The notes: generated from the letters alone by a model not told the origin. DNA of 64,000 bases from Acanthaster planci (GCF_001949145.1 NW_019091548.1:344918-408917), one strand, 5' to 3'. Positions 11,721 to 23,327 are shown, numbered from the stretch's first letter. Program-made: numbers and translations.

Positions 11721-12997
11721 CAGTAAAATATCGATAACTCAAAGTCAGTTAACTCGAAACTCTGCTTAACTCGAAGAAGAATTAATTCCCGCCAAAAGAA
11801 TAGGCTTTGATGTACAAAAATATATCCATTACTCGAACTGCTCACGTTGCCGAATTCTTTTACCTCGAAGTTTTTGTGTAGCAAATCCAAAAGAAACTGC
11901 CGCCAAAATAGTTCCAGAAAAGTGTGAACAGAATGCGGGTCTAGTTATGAATCATTTCTGACACGCACACTTCGTCTTTTCACACCGGAACACTTGCAAG
12001 CGCGCTACAATGATGATCGATCTAGACACGTAAACCACACCTTGACCGCAAAATCCGACTTGCAGGAATTAGCCCAATTGTTACCGTGGGTCTATTGTAG
12101 CCGGTGCGGTGGCAGGTCAGCTGATGGCTCTTTGCGGTGGCTGCGGCAATCCATTGGAGATCTTTGTGTATGCCGCACGCGCCACACGTACGAAAGTTGT
12201 CCGAAACAGGCTTCCAGAGCTACAGCTAGGTCTATTTTCTATGCGTCTCCACGCATTTCCAATGGAGTGAAGACCTAGACCTAGCTCTAGACATGAGATT
12301 CGGATGCCGCCTTAATAAGTGTGGTCTAACACTCTGGCTCAACTGCTTGCTCTCACCCGTGCAATGGCTGCCCAATTAGAGCCACAAACCACAGCATGCT
12401 CACACGCAGTGGACCAACCACGTGACTGCAACGCAGAGCTTTTTTGTAGCCAAATCTCACTCCAAAAAATAAACAAAGCTTGAAAATAAAGAACAAAGAA
12501 CAAAAAAAAACCAGACACCAATAGCATGTTTGTTTTTACAAAATTTTATTGAAGCGCAAAAAGGTGCACCCTTGTGATAAAAAAGTCATCTGACTCATCA
12601 GGAAAGCCCACCCAAGTACGCATGTACAAGGCGCTGCGTTGCGTTGCGCAGTATCAGAAATGGGACCACCACAATGCAGCACACATGCACAAAGCAAAAG
12701 AAAGATTTGTCACACAAAGGTGCACAGTTTAAATGATGTACAGTACATGTAATGTGCTATATATCAGCCAATTGACAACAAAAATCCTCTGCAAAAATGT
12801 CTTTCTTTGAACAAAAATGTGTGGCACCAAAGGGAGATTTACGGTAACTGTGTGTTGGCGTATAGGTACCTGTTATCCTACACATCATAATAATGACTTA
12901 ACTTCAAAAGAAACCGGGACCTTCTTTTAACTCACATTACGGATAACTCAAATTTTTTGTCTATTCCCCAAAGATTCGAGGTATCAAGATTTTACTG
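11721..12997. mobile_element. MITE A (TA-flanked, pogo-like), interrupted by a 586-bp insertion
   Basis: The left end starts CAGTAAAATATCGATAACTC after TA (11719-11720). The right end is TATCAAGATTTTACTG followed by TA (12998-12999). The ends are inverted repeats, and the TA flanks and CAG termini suit pogo-type Tc1/mariner elements. The two arms, 11721-11929 and 12516-12997, together match the reverse complement of MITE B (37628-38333) along its length, so A equals B plus an insertion. It encodes no transposase and so is non-autonomous. Confidence 0.85.
11930..12515 (+). mobile_element. Retroposon-like insertion inside MITE A, with A-rich tail
   Basis: Comparison with MITE B shows a clean 586-bp insertion. 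It ends in an A-rich tract (AAATAAAGAACAAAGAAC then nine A) followed by AACCAGA. AACAGA stands at the left boundary, a possible short target duplication. The A tail suggests insertion by LINE machinery. The interior is more GC-rich and has a 94-codon open frame of no recognised similarity. No Pol III box was found with confidence. Confidence 0.6.
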
Positions 12998-15089
12998 TAC
13001 TTTACCCATTTTGAAAATTTTCCAGCCCTGGACTGAGAGTACACTGGCATCCCTACCCGTAGAATGACGCAATGAAATTCATTGGGGACACATGGTAAAC
13101 TGGGTGGTCGTAGATTTCCATGTTTAGGTTGTCAGGGATGCTATACAGTCTAATGGAAATACTTTCAAGCTGTAGATCTACCACTATTATGCTGTAAACT
13201 GCTTTACAAACAATACAGCTTCTTGTGTTGCGTCTTGCAAGACAGAAATCTGTTATGTAGTTTGAGTCAACATCAAGGTGGCAAATGGTGAGATTCAGAT
13301 TCAGAACAACGTTGAATTAATTCACAGTGTCTGATGAAATGAGGGAGTCATGACTGATATCTGGAACACCGATGACCATGCCCAGCCTTCATCTTGATCA
13401 AAGTTGAATACCACTAATTAAATGTCTTGAAAGTCAACATTTTTGACAGACATGAAAAACCTGTAAATCCTAGCCACCTACAAATTATTGGGAAACAATA
13501 ATTCCTGCTGTAATGTTTGAACAGATTTGTAAGTGGTGGCAGATTATATCTACATACATCAAAACCATTATCACAAATTAAAAACATGTCTCATAAATTC
13601 AATTAAAAAATTTCTGTGTCCTATGCACTGTCTACTCAAACAGTCACTAAATTTGCAAATTCCTTTGCATTTGATTCTATTTGCCAAAACTTGATTAACC
13701 GTAATGCACCCTCTAGGCCCATAATGCATAGCTGCACCTTTGCTTTGTTCGCGTTTACTAATAATAATGATTTATTCATTTGTAAAGTGCAAATTTCATA
13801 TAGATATGTTCAAATGTTTGTTTTTGTGGTATTTTCTTTTCTCTTTTGTGTGTACATTTTGCATAGGCTCCATGTTGACTCTACGCAGCGGTAACACCAA
13901 GTATTTTACCTTGGGTCAAGGGTTATATATATACACATGTATATCAATATATTTTGTCGTTCTTTTCTCAGTCTTGCGCGAGTTGTAGACTGACCCTTGT
14001 ATTGACCTAGTTTTCATATCTGTGTTTTTCTAGGTTCTGCTTGGTGGTGCTGTTTGCTTTCTTCTATATATATTTTTGTTGATTTCAGATTAAAATTGAG
14101 TACGTTTGTTTCTTTATTCTGCTTATTCCAATTTCTTATCTGTATATACCCTCTATTTAACTTCACCCCATTCGTGGCATTGCTTGTTTATATTTTTGTT
14201 GGTTATCTTACCAGAATATCTTTGAGAGCTGTTGTCTTGTTTTTCTGAGTTGTTTTGCCTGTCGATTTCCATTTTGTATTTCACCGAAAATTTTAGCATT
14301 CCTTATTTTGTTCTTTTGGTTTAGCTTCTCCCTGTTTGGGTATTAGATTCAAGTTCTAGAGGTAGATTTTGAGAGTCTGCTCTTCACCCCGCTTCAAGTA
14401 ATTCGCCTGTTTGCGGGACAGGGATTGCTTGGTTGGTAAGGACAGTGGTGTGGTGTTTTTGGTCCTTGCAAACCTAGGGAATAGGACATCGCAAAGATTT
14501 ACCAGTCTCTCCCTTTCAGTCAGTCTGGGGTACAACGGTGTTATACCTTCATTTTTTCCAGTACCGTACTGTTGAGCATGTGAGTTTGCTCTTTGAATAC
14601 CTTTGCAACTCGCAGCAGTCTGACGGCTGTTCCCCTGGCATGGTGTGATACATCCGGTCGTTCAGCTGGCCACAGGCCTTCTTCGAGCTTCAAGTGCCTT
14701 TGGCCCATCCATGCACCCCCTACTGGCCTTCTGGGGCGTGGCGGCTTGGTAACTCATAGTCGTGTAGCAGCATTTCCGCTGGGGTGGCTCATCTTATTGT
14801 CCGGTAATGCCACTTGTCTTTCCCCCTCTTCCCAATGTTTTCCCTTGATCTTTCTTGTATAGACGCTGTGGACAGACTAGCAAAGGTCAAGCGATGGACT
14901 TCAGGCTTCCACCTGCACCGGTTTTTTAGGTTCTCACTGGGTGATTTTGATCAATATCTCTTAGTTCATGCTCTTCAGCTCCGGCTGCCTCCAGTGCGCA
15001 GCAGGGTGTCACCGCCGCCCCCCCCCGGTCTTTTAGGGGTAGGTGACTAATCCGCCCCTTCTTCGGTTGTCAATCCCAAACCCGTTGGC

Positions 15090-15717
15090 AGCCGTCTTCT
15101 ATCTTTCGCAGGATTCTGGGGGAAAATAACGTGGGATGGATGGGTCCTCGACACTCTTCTACATGGTTACTGTCTGGAGTTCACCAGCGCCCCTCCATCC
15201 AACACTGTGTTTCGACTGACTCAGGTTCCCATCAATCAGTCCAAGCTTGGGGCCTTTGAGTTGGAACTTAAGAACCTCCTTCAGAAGTGGGCTATCATTC
15301 CAGTTCCGGCACTCCATGCCCGCACGGGTTTCATGTCCACATTTCGCTGTACCCACCAGAATGACTCAGGAAAATGGAGACCGATTCTCTATATAAAGCC
15401 GCTGAATCAATTCATCTGCCCCAGGTGGTTTTGTGAGGATACCCCTCACACAGGTCTTCGCTCAATTTCCCCTCCGGCTTAGGTCGCTTCGATAGACCTC
15501 ATGGATACCTACCTTCACATACCCATTCATCCCAATGATCACCGGTTCCTGTGTTTCAACCGTTCAGTCTCTCCAAGCAGTGGGGGCTTATCTTTGTCGC
15601 TCCGACATTCTCTTCTCTCAGTACTTCAACGATTGGTCACTCAAGACTCAAGCCTTTTTCAGCTACCGCGATGGTGTGCCCTCTTACTATCTGTCTCAGG
15701 TTTTTAATCAACCATGA
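15090..15717 (+). pseudogene. DIRS reverse transcriptase, decayed (copy 2)
   Basis: It reads through FAGFWGKITWDGWVLDTLL and a GYCLEF motif typical of DIRS reverse transcriptases. LELKNLLQKWAI, SGKWRPILYIKPLNQF (motif 2) and VASIDLMDTYLHIPI (motif A, with the first catalytic Asp) follow. After HRFLCF about 35-40 residues containing the PFGL motif are missing. The frame then shifts to AYLCRSDILFSQYFNDWSLK, where motif C should read YLDDW: the first Asp is Asn. An in-frame TAG lies just before VASID at about 15480. The enzyme would copy the element RNA to DNA; this copy must be inactive. Confidence 0.83.
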
Positions 15718-15924
15718 CAAGTCAAGAACAACTCCGTCGCAGATGCCCACGTTTCTCGTAGCTGTTTTTGATCTCCACAGTGACATGATATTTCCCACAG
15801 ATGCCCACATGGACAATCTGATAAAGTGTGTTGCCCTGTTTGGAATTCGTCGACAAATAAAGGCTCGTGCTAGGCTACAACTTCTTGGTCTCATGACCAG
15901 TCTTGTCGACCTTGTCTCTTGGTG

Positions 15925-16380
15925 CTGATTCCGCATGAGACCTTTTCAACTCCAACTCCTCTCTCACTTCAGACTGTGCACAGATTCTTTGGACCTTCTT
16001 GCTCTGGTGTGCTGGCCTGTCTAAGTCACCACTTAACATGGTGGTCTTTAGAGCCCAATCTCACTAGCCGCCTTCCTTTTGCCCCTCCGGGTCACGATGT
16101 GGTACTTACCACAGACACTTCAATCTACGGGTGGGGCACCAGCCTTCCGCTGTATCAGATTTCCGGCCAATGGGAACCAACCTTGTGGGACTCCCACATA
16201 AACATTCTCAAGCTCCATGCAATCTTCAATGCCCTCCGTCATTTCTGGTCGCTCCTTGCAGGCAAGACAATTCTAGTCTAGTCAGACAACACTACGGCTG
16301 TCGCTTACATCAATCGCCAAGGAGGCATTCACTTCTGTTGAGAACCGCAAACAGGGAAAACTGGGCAATCAGCTGATAGA
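15925..16380 (+). pseudogene. DIRS RNase H domain, decayed (copy 2)
   Basis: After the reverse transcriptase comes a segment with VVLTTDTSIYGWGTSL, where DIRS and related RNases H have a TDAS.GWG motif carrying the first catalytic Asp. LKLHAIFNALRHF with its expected acidic position altered follows. Next, across an in-frame stop at 16279-16281, comes SDNTTAVAYINRQGG, the second conserved Asp block. The order and spacing match DIRS RNase H. It would degrade RNA in RNA-DNA hybrids during replication. In-frame stops and lost residues make it inactive. Confidence 0.78.
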
Positions 16381-17059
16381 TTGGATACTTACTGTCGTGT
16401 GGTAGCCCTCCACAGTAGTTCGGCTGGCTTCCTTTGTGTATGCATAATCCCCCTGGCTCCTGAATGCGCTATTGTTAAAGGAACGCGGGCAGAACGGGGG
16501 CCATTTGCACGCATGGGGATGAGTAGATTAACAGTGATATTTGCTTTCCTGCCGTTGGCACGAAGGCGAACACTTAAAACATTTTTGACGCCTTGCATTA
16601 GACATCTAAACACTCAACTCCCCACGTTTTGCACCCGATTTCCGCACCCTCAAGTGTGCAACTGATGCTCTGCGCATCTCTTGGGAAGGTCTCCTGGCTT
16701 ATGTCTTCCCCCATTTCACTGATCTCAAGAGTGGTGTCAAAGATAAAGAACATTGCCGATTTCTTCTCATTGCACCATGCTGGCCGAGACAGCCTTTGTT
16801 TCCCCACATTGTGAGGCTTCTGGCCGATATTCCACTGTTATTGCCCCAGGGCCATGACCTGCTGTTTCAGCCCAAGTCTCACCATCTCCATCTCCATCTG
16901 GATCCTCCTCTTCTGCACCTGTTGAACATTGTCCAACAATCATTTTAGCAGGTGGGGCTTTCTCAAGACACTGCTGCCCTTCTTCCCAGTGGTAAACGCC
17001 TGTCAACAAGAAAGATTTACGACAGTTGGATTCAACATTTCAACTCCTGATGTAAAGAG

Positions 17060-17975
17060 CATGCTGCAAATCCGACTGAAACACCTTTTTCCCTCGTAAT
17101 GGAGTTCTTTATGCATCTCTTCCGGTCTGGCCTCCTTGTTTCAACAATCAGGAACTACCGTTCGGCTCTGGCGGCTATCCACGGTGGGTCTTCTATCTCT
17201 AACAACTCTGCGATCTATCATCTTCTTCAAGGCATGTTCATTGAACGCCCCTCAACCAGGCGGCTCATTCCTTTATGGAGTCTGGTTGATGTCCTTCATC
17301 TTTTAACTTGCCCTCATTTGAGCCTGTGGGACATGCCTCCCTCCTTCACATAGGTCTTAAGCTGGCCTGTCTTCTAGCTGTTGTCACTGCTCGCCGAGGC
17401 TGCGAAATTAAAGCTCTATCCATCACTGATGGCCACATTCGATGAGAGCCTCTTGGGGTCTGCTTGATCCCGGAGATTGGCTTCCTTACCCAGAACCAAA
17501 CACCTTCATTTCAACCTCCAGACATCTTCGTCCCATCCATCTGGTCGTTAGCCTCATCTGCCTCTGATAAACTATGGTGCCCCGTCCTGACGCTCAAATG
17601 GTACCTCCACTGGACTAAGGACATCCGAGGGCAAGTGATTCAATTGCTCATCACATCTACCAAGCCTCACCGTCTAGCCTCCATAGACACTATTGCCAGG
17701 TTGGTGGTCTCGGCTATTAAGTTTGCTAATTCAGACTTGACCACTAGTCCTGATGAACAGTGTCAATGCCATATACGTGCTTATAGTGTTTGGGCCATTT
17801 CGTCCTCTGGCCTTATTTTAAAGGCGTCCCAATTTCAGACATTTGTAAGACAGCATGTTGGAAATCCCCCTCAACATTTACCTCTTGTTATCTCAGGGAT
17901 GTTTTGCAGGAGGATCATTTTCAGGAACTGGCCGTGCTCAAGATGGGATCTCAGTAGTTCCAGTTACGGCCATCC
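17060..17975 (+). pseudogene. DIRS tyrosine recombinase, decayed (copy 2)
   Basis: The N-terminal core-binding region reads EFFMHLFRSGLLVSTIRNYR with SALAAIHGG. The catalytic region has TARRGCEIKAL (catalytic Arg block), then TLKWYLHWT and a HIRAYSVWAISSSG block (the H-x-x-R signature). After a frameshift near 17820 comes DICKTACWKSPSTFTSCYL with the probable nucleophile Tyr. Stops occur near 17350 and 17444. In DIRS elements this enzyme integrates a circular DNA product, so no target duplications are made. It is the best-preserved recombinase in the window but is still broken. Confidence 0.85.
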
Positions 17976-18179
17976 TTCCCCTGCAAGTGGGTGCACTCAA
18001 GACAGTGACATTACAGACAGTAGCGGGTTGAATTTGGGGGGGGGGTCGTTGTCAGGATCTGTCATATTCCCCTGTCTTCTCCAGCTACCAGGACGAGGAA
18101 AGGGCCTTGCTGTCATCTAGGGGGTTCCAGCCAGGATCTAGCCAGGCCCCTAGTTTGTTCGGCCCCATGGAGCTGACGG

Positions 18180-19690
18180 GAAGCTCCGTGGTCGACTGTG
18201 GAAGACCCGAGCAGGGACACCGCCAGGATCTGGCAAGGACCATGTCTCCTTGGTCAATTGCTAGCCTGGCGAGCCAGCTGGGAATCCGAGAGAATGCCCC
18301 ATCAGTCATCTCCGCGGACCCATCCTACCATCATCATACGCCACGCCGTTTGACCGCTATGGCCCAGAGGAATCCACACAGCATTCCAGGCAGCGTTCCC
18401 CCAGCGACTTCAAAGAACACCACCCACTATTCAATAGCGGCAAAGAAGACTACTTCTCCGGTGGCCTCCGTGCATATTCCATCTCACCCAGATACTGAAG
18501 TCACCAGGTTGGGCTCCCTATGAGTTTCGGGGGCCACCCCGCCTGGTGCACCGTCGAGCCACAACACCTTAGCACTCAGCAACTTTTCTAAGAGCTCCGC
18601 GGATCCCACTGGGCTTTTACACTGCCGGGGCTTCAAGCCACCTCAGCCCACCTACAGCTTGGCCTTCCAACTGGGCATCACCAGGTCATTGGACCTCATT
18701 TCTCCTGGCCCCTTGGTACAGAATTCTGCAGTTCCTGCTGACCTCGACCAGGAACACTCCCTGGGCATTCTGCCTCCCCTAGCCCCGTTGGCCACCTCCT
18801 CCTCCATCTCACCCGCTACCTGGAAAGGCAAACGCAAAAGCTCCCCCTTTTCATTGAGGTCTTTGAAACCCAAGAAGAGGCACCGCTTCGATCATAATGA
18901 GCCTACGTCGGAGCAGTGGATGTCAGCCTTCCTGGTCATTAATGAAACTCTGACTTCCATCGCCCCCTTCTGGCACAAGCCATGATGATACCGGACAGGG
19001 TTCCACACCTGAGTCACATCAACCAGGTGTTCCCCCATTGTAGCAGGCCACATCCCACGGGACTATGCATGGCTCGGAGCAGGACATGGCCCTGTCTCTG
19101 ACCACTCAACCAGCATTTTCTTCCGAGGACTAAGTTGATTTCACCAGTGCTCTCACTCTATCTGATTGCTGCCTCTGTCTTCTTCAGCGGGACATGATTC
19201 AAGAGGACACCAGCCAAGGCTCATTCAAATGCCACATGGTTCAAATAGAATCTCCTGAATAATTTTTTTCTGAACTCCCGCTTGATCGCTCATGTGTGGA
19301 AATTTTCAAGTCCCTTGCCAAGGCCAAGCAATGACATGGACTTCCAAACCAAGTGGCGGCATTTTATCATTTCCCGGCGGAAGATTTCAAGAATTTCCTG
19401 TCAGACCCAGACCTCCCCGACCCGGCCAAAGACGTAATCTCCACTGATTTGGGAAAACTGTCTGCTAAGGCGACCTTCCAGGATAAGAACAAGTCCCTGC
19501 TAGAATCCACGCTCCCAAAGCTCAACAAAGCTTCCCGCTTTGGTCTCCGGTGCACTGCCCTCGTACTCATTTAATTGGAGTACATCGCCCGTGCGTGCAA
19601 GGAAAATTCCCCAGTCTCCCCAGATTTTGCTGCCCTAACTCTTCGTGGCCTTGATAAAGGACTAAACAATACATTCGAACAGTTTATTTG
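18180..19690 (+). pseudogene. DIRS gag-like ORF1, decayed (copy 3)
   Basis: Two parts are visible. The first, to about 18990, is Pro/Ser-rich and ends with a basic KGKRKSSPFSLRSLKPKKR stretch that could bind nucleic acid or act as a nuclear signal. The second (19353-19690) contains AEDFKNFLSDPD, LNKASRFGLRCTALVL and a following EYIAR segment. Copy 4 has a homologous block (49490-49800: GEDFDKFLSILD, LDRASWHGLCCTALL), so this is a conserved ORF1 domain of the family. ORF1 products of DIRS elements are presumed particle proteins. Stops and frame changes break the frame, and an in-frame TAA ends the second part at 19572. Confidence 0.65.
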
Positions 19691-20129
19691 AATATCCTAT
19701 CTGGCGACTTCAACAAGAAGATCTTACCCCCCCGATGCAGTGCATGTGCCCTACGAGGGAGTTAAGTCTCGCCTTCAACAACTGCCGCTTTTCGGGGAAG
19801 ACCTTTTCGCTGGCAAGTTTGTTTACGTGCTGTAGACCGATGCTAAGCGAATTGATACAGCCAAGAAAATCCCCTCTGCAAGGTATCTCCTTCAACTTCG
19901 AAGCAACCTTGGCAACATATTTCCTGCCAAGTCAGGCCCATATCAAGCCAGACTTTCTTGATGTGTCGCTCTTTGCGTCGCTCTTTTCAACAATCGAGTC
20001 AACACTGGGCCTCAACCTGTATCACTCCCAGGGCAAGTCAGGCCTTCCAGTGCCATGGGAATTCGTTGTGTGCCACTTGTTCCTGCAGGGGACGTCACAG
20101 ATGATTGTTCTGTAGGCGACTGCTGTTTC

Positions 20130-20745
20130 CGAACCCATTGGCGGTCGCCTTCAACAATTCACATGGTTCGCGAGAAACATCACCTCGGACAGCTGGGTCC
20201 TCTTGACTCTCGCCCACGGATATTCTCTCAAGTTTACAAGCACCCCACTGTCCGAGGTGATACTACGGCCAACTCCTATTCCTCAAGGAACAAGGACCAA
20301 CGCGTGGCACTGGAATCAGAGATAAATTCCCAGCCAGCTCGAAGTGGGGGTTGTTCCAACATTCTTCCTCGGACCCAAGAAGGGAACAGACAAATGGCAT
20401 CCCATCATCAACTTAAAGTCATTGAACAAATTCATTCACCCCAAGACGTTTCGCATGGAAACCATCTTGACAGTGATACAATCCCTACTGGTTCTGTCAT
20501 GGGCCTCATCGATCAATCTTTGCAACACAATACCTTCATGTACCCATTCACGAGTGGGACCACAAGTTGCTCCAATTCGTATACGAAGGGAGAGCATACG
20601 AATTCCAGGCCCTCCCATTTGGCCTATCAACTTCGCCAAGAGTTTTCGCACGTGTTGCCAAGACCATCACGGTTTATCTAAGCCAGCTAGATGTCATGAT
20701 TTTCCAGTACCTGGAAGACTGGTTGATGGGCCGATGATGCCAGTT
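20130..20745 (+). pseudogene. DIRS reverse transcriptase, decayed (copy 3)
   Basis: GVVPTFFLGPKKGTDKWHPI and NLKSLNKFIHPKTFRMETIL give the fingers and motif 2 region. After a frameshift near 20500 the palm continues with SIDLCNTYLHVPI (motif A region), AYEFQALPFGLSTSPRVFAR (the PFGLS signature) and MIFQYLEDWLMG. The catalytic YLDD is YLED here, so the first Asp is Glu. Downstream frames break up. The domain order is that of DIRS1-type elements. Inactive because of the frameshift and the altered motif C. Confidence 0.83.
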
Positions 20746-21049
20746 GATGGGTCGTGGGCCGATCTCGAAACAAGGCAATAGTGGCAACCCGCTTCATTTG
20801 CAACCTCACTATCCATCTTGGCTTTCTCATCAATCAAGAAAAGTCGCACTTGATACCAACCTAGCTTCTGACGTATCTGAAGGCAATACTCAATCTCCGC
20901 AGGGGTTTAATCACTCCAACGGCGGACCGAGTCGTAGCAGTCACCACCCGCCCTCGCTTGGCTCCTTCTCCTTGGTTTAATGGCTAGTGTGATGGACCTG
21001 ATACCTTGGTGCATCAATCATCAAGGCGGTAAATGCTCCCCCGGCTGTG

Positions 21050-21193
21050 TGTCCTGACTTGGGAAATCTTCCATTGGGCAATGGATCACTCAATGTGCAA
21101 GTGATCCACGTTGCGGGGCCCGACAATTCCATTGCAGACGCTCCATCCCGTGACATGATTCGCCTGACAGAATGGACTCTTCATGTCAATATA
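21050..21193 (+). pseudogene. DIRS RNase H C-terminal segment (copy 3)
   Basis: It contains VIHVAGPDNSIADAPSRDM followed by LTEWTLHV. This corresponds to the HIPGxxNxxADxLSR ending of RNase H domains in DIRS and LTR elements and to TQIPGVDNSIVDTLS in copy 4. The segment is cut off where the MITE-like sequence begins. Confidence 0.72.
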
Positions 21194-22380
21194 CAGTCGA
21201 CTCTCAGTAATGTGAGCTCGGTAAGATGAGACTCTGGTTTAGACGAGCATATTTGCCAGTCTCAACTGAATTGTGCACATTCCTATATTCCTATAATACG
21301 TAATACAAGCTCGGATGTTATGAGATTTCGGTTAAGACAAGCATTTTTTGTGCACCGGCTGAGTGCAAATCTATTGTTATCTGTCAATTGAGCACAAGCT
21401 TTTTTGAAGGCAACTTGTCAATCAGCCAGTCCATTCAATTTTGAAAGGTGCTTGTATAATTTATGCATATACGGTAGAACAGCGCTGCAGTTTTCCCCTA
21501 CCGAATCAAGCCGTTTGTGTCCGGTGCTGCAAGAGAGACAAACAATGGGCATTTGCGGTTCCCGTACCCAACGTAGAAATTCTTTGTGTCGGCTTTCGTA
21601 CCGCCTGAACACAAGCGAGTGCCGCCAAAGTGCTACGATATTTATGACAGTGGTGAACAAAAGAAATCTTTTGTTTGATCCCCCCCGCCACCAAAATTTC
21701 CCCAAGACCAAAGTCCCCCCAGGAAACTAATAAAAATTGTGTTCAGTAACCGAACACCTGGCCCAAAAAAAGCCCACCCCCGTTAAAAAATCATTACCCG
21801 CTCCCCACCGTAACATGAAATTGTCGCCGCTTCCGATTCTTACATTTCTATAAATTCTCAATTTCAGAAAATCATTATTAAACCGTGGTTTTTAGTCCTA
21901 AAATTTTTAAGAAAATAACATCCAGAAGAAAAAAGTGCATCCCTGGCTAATAATTTTTCACCAAACCCACACGCCTTTCCAAATTAAAATCCGATATTCA
22001 CCCTCTGCTGTCCATACCACCAATTGCTGGTTTAGTCCCATTTTATGTGCAACAAATGCAGCTCTGGTGTTGGTTACCAACTAAAATGTTAATGTACTTA
22101 TGTTACGTGCATGCATGTGGATCTCATCAACGCATCCGGGGGCGGTGACGTGTGATATGGCATCGCTCCAAATCGACATGACTGGTGAAAATTCCACTTC
22201 CTCTGTTCTTACATTTTATAATTATTCTTTATTACAAGTCTTTATTCATTAAAATGTATCTCACTTTTATCAACGAACTCTTTAAAATCAAATTCATATA
22301 AAAAAACGTATGTGCTTTTAAACAAAAAGTTATGCATACTTACACACATGTACGTTTAACCTGTCACGAATTGTCCATCC
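21194..22380. mobile_element. MITE F-like insertion within DIRS copy 3 (right end not defined)
   Basis: After TA at 21192-21193 the sequence starts CAGTCGACTCTCAGTAATG, the CAGT terminus and TA context used by the other MITEs here. A related word recurs in direct orientation: GTAAGATGAGACTCTGGTTT at 21231-style position and GTTATGAGATTTCGGTTAAG at about 21317. No clear inverted partner was found before DIRS similarity resumes at about 22385. The interior is AT-rich and unlike DIRS, without a gene I can recognise. The right boundary is inferred from the resumption of recombinase coding. Confidence 0.5.
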
Positions 22381-22384
22381 GGCA

Positions 22385-22960
22385 CCGGGAGGTCCTCACC
22401 TAATGTGCTGGACATTGTCCAACAATCCTTCTGCTCGGCGGGACTTTCTGGCGATGCTGCGACCATGGCCGCACAGGTACGACAGTCGAATATGGCATTT
22501 CACTACGTGGTGTGACGAACATGCTGTGGCTCCAACGGACGCTCCTTTAAGTTTTATTTTGGACTTTTTCATGTACCTTTTCAATTATGACCTACAAGTC
22601 TCCACAATCTACAACTATAGGTTTGCCTTAGCCACCCTTCATCATCTCCTGTGTGTTATGTTTATTAAGTGCCCACACATACAGTGCTTAGTGATGTCAT
22701 GGGATTTGAGCAAAGCTCTTAGGATACTCATTGATGCCCCCTTCAAACCTCTGTGTAACACCACCCTGCTGCATGCCAGTGTTAAGCTATCCTGGCTGTT
22801 GCCACTTCCAGGAGGGGTTCTAAACTTCGAGCCCTCTCCATTGCTGAGGGACACCTACGTTGGAAGCCTGAAGTTTGGTCTTTATTACCTCCAAATGCGT
22901 AAATTTGGTACTATTCCTCATGCATATTTTTGTGTTCATGACTATCACTTCATGTTGTAG
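22385..22960 (+). pseudogene. DIRS tyrosine recombinase, N-terminal half (copy 3)
   Basis: It begins with a DIVQQSFCSAGLSGDAATM-like segment in one frame and continues in another as YDSRIWHFTTWCDEHAVAPT, FFMYLFNYDLQVSTIYNYR and ALATLHH. Next comes FIKCPHIQCLVMSWDLSKAL and a region matching the middle of the copy 2 recombinase. The catalytic C-terminal half with the H-x-x-R and Tyr blocks is missing, because the internal complementary region follows within 50 bases. The frame between 22403 and 22960 is open, but the product would lack the active site. Confidence 0.72.
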
Positions 22961-22991
22961 CCAACCCTCCTCCTAGATCGGTGCCACTCTG

Positions 22992-23090
22992 CATATGTAG
23001 TGACTGTTGGGGTATTTAGAGTGTTGTAGACTCCTCCCCCACATTGAGTGTGTGGATCAGGTCTACTAGGGAATACCTGCCCAAACAGTC
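22992..23090. repeat. DIRS internal complementary region (copy 3)
   Basis: The left half contains GACTGTTGGGGTATTTAG and the right half ACCTGCCCAAACAGTC, around a CCCCCACATTGAGTGTGTGG centre. The right half is the reverse complement of the element's right end (about 23255-23325, GACTGTTTGGGCAGGT onward). The position between recombinase and terminal repeat is as in copies 1 and 4. Confidence 0.8.
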
Positions 23091-23137
23091 CTCTCCCGCC
23101 CGTCCTCCCCACTCTGGCTCTGACCCTTTGGTGCTGC

Positions 23138-23327
23138 TTTCGAAAAGACGGACAATCATGGCAGCAAAGCCGTTTTGCATTGTGGGAGGTCAGAGTGCTC
23201 TACATGTGATCGGATCTTTTCAGTGAATAGTAATATGCACATGGGAAATTTGCGTATGTAGTGACTGTTTGGGCAGGTATTCACTCGTAGACCCAAGCCA
23301 CACACTTAATGTGGGGGGGGGGAGGAA
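23138..23327. repeat. DIRS right terminal inverted repeat (copy 3)
   Basis: It contains GACGGACAATCATGGCAGC, GCATTGTGGGAGGTCAG, GATCTTTTCAGTGAATA and CCCATGGGAAAT-like words. It ends GACTGTTTGGGCAGGT and a G-rich terminus. Read in reverse complement, the same words occur in order at 59090-59226, the left end of copy 5. Confidence 0.8.

Larger units (their letters stand above)
15050..18025 (+). mobile_element. DIRS-type retrotransposon copy 2, internal part without termini
   Basis: Reverse transcriptase, RNase H and tyrosine recombinase follow one another in the order of DIRS1-group elements, on the + strand like the host gene. No left terminal repeat was found; the start is set where family similarity becomes clear and gag-like sequence may begin near 14860. 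The right side ends at about 18025, where it abuts the gag start of copy 3 at a GTTGAATT word shared with copy 5. It has lost its internal complementary region and right end. Confidence 0.82.

Noticed and set aside
11666-11890. A 74-codon minus-strand frame similar to a + strand frame at 38165-38374
   Set aside because: The peptide similarity reflects MITE A and MITE B being copies of one non-coding repeat, not a protein family.
13740-14248. Hydrophobic open frames resembling membrane segments
   Set aside because: They come from a T-rich pyrimidine tract. Leu/Phe/Ile richness is compositional.
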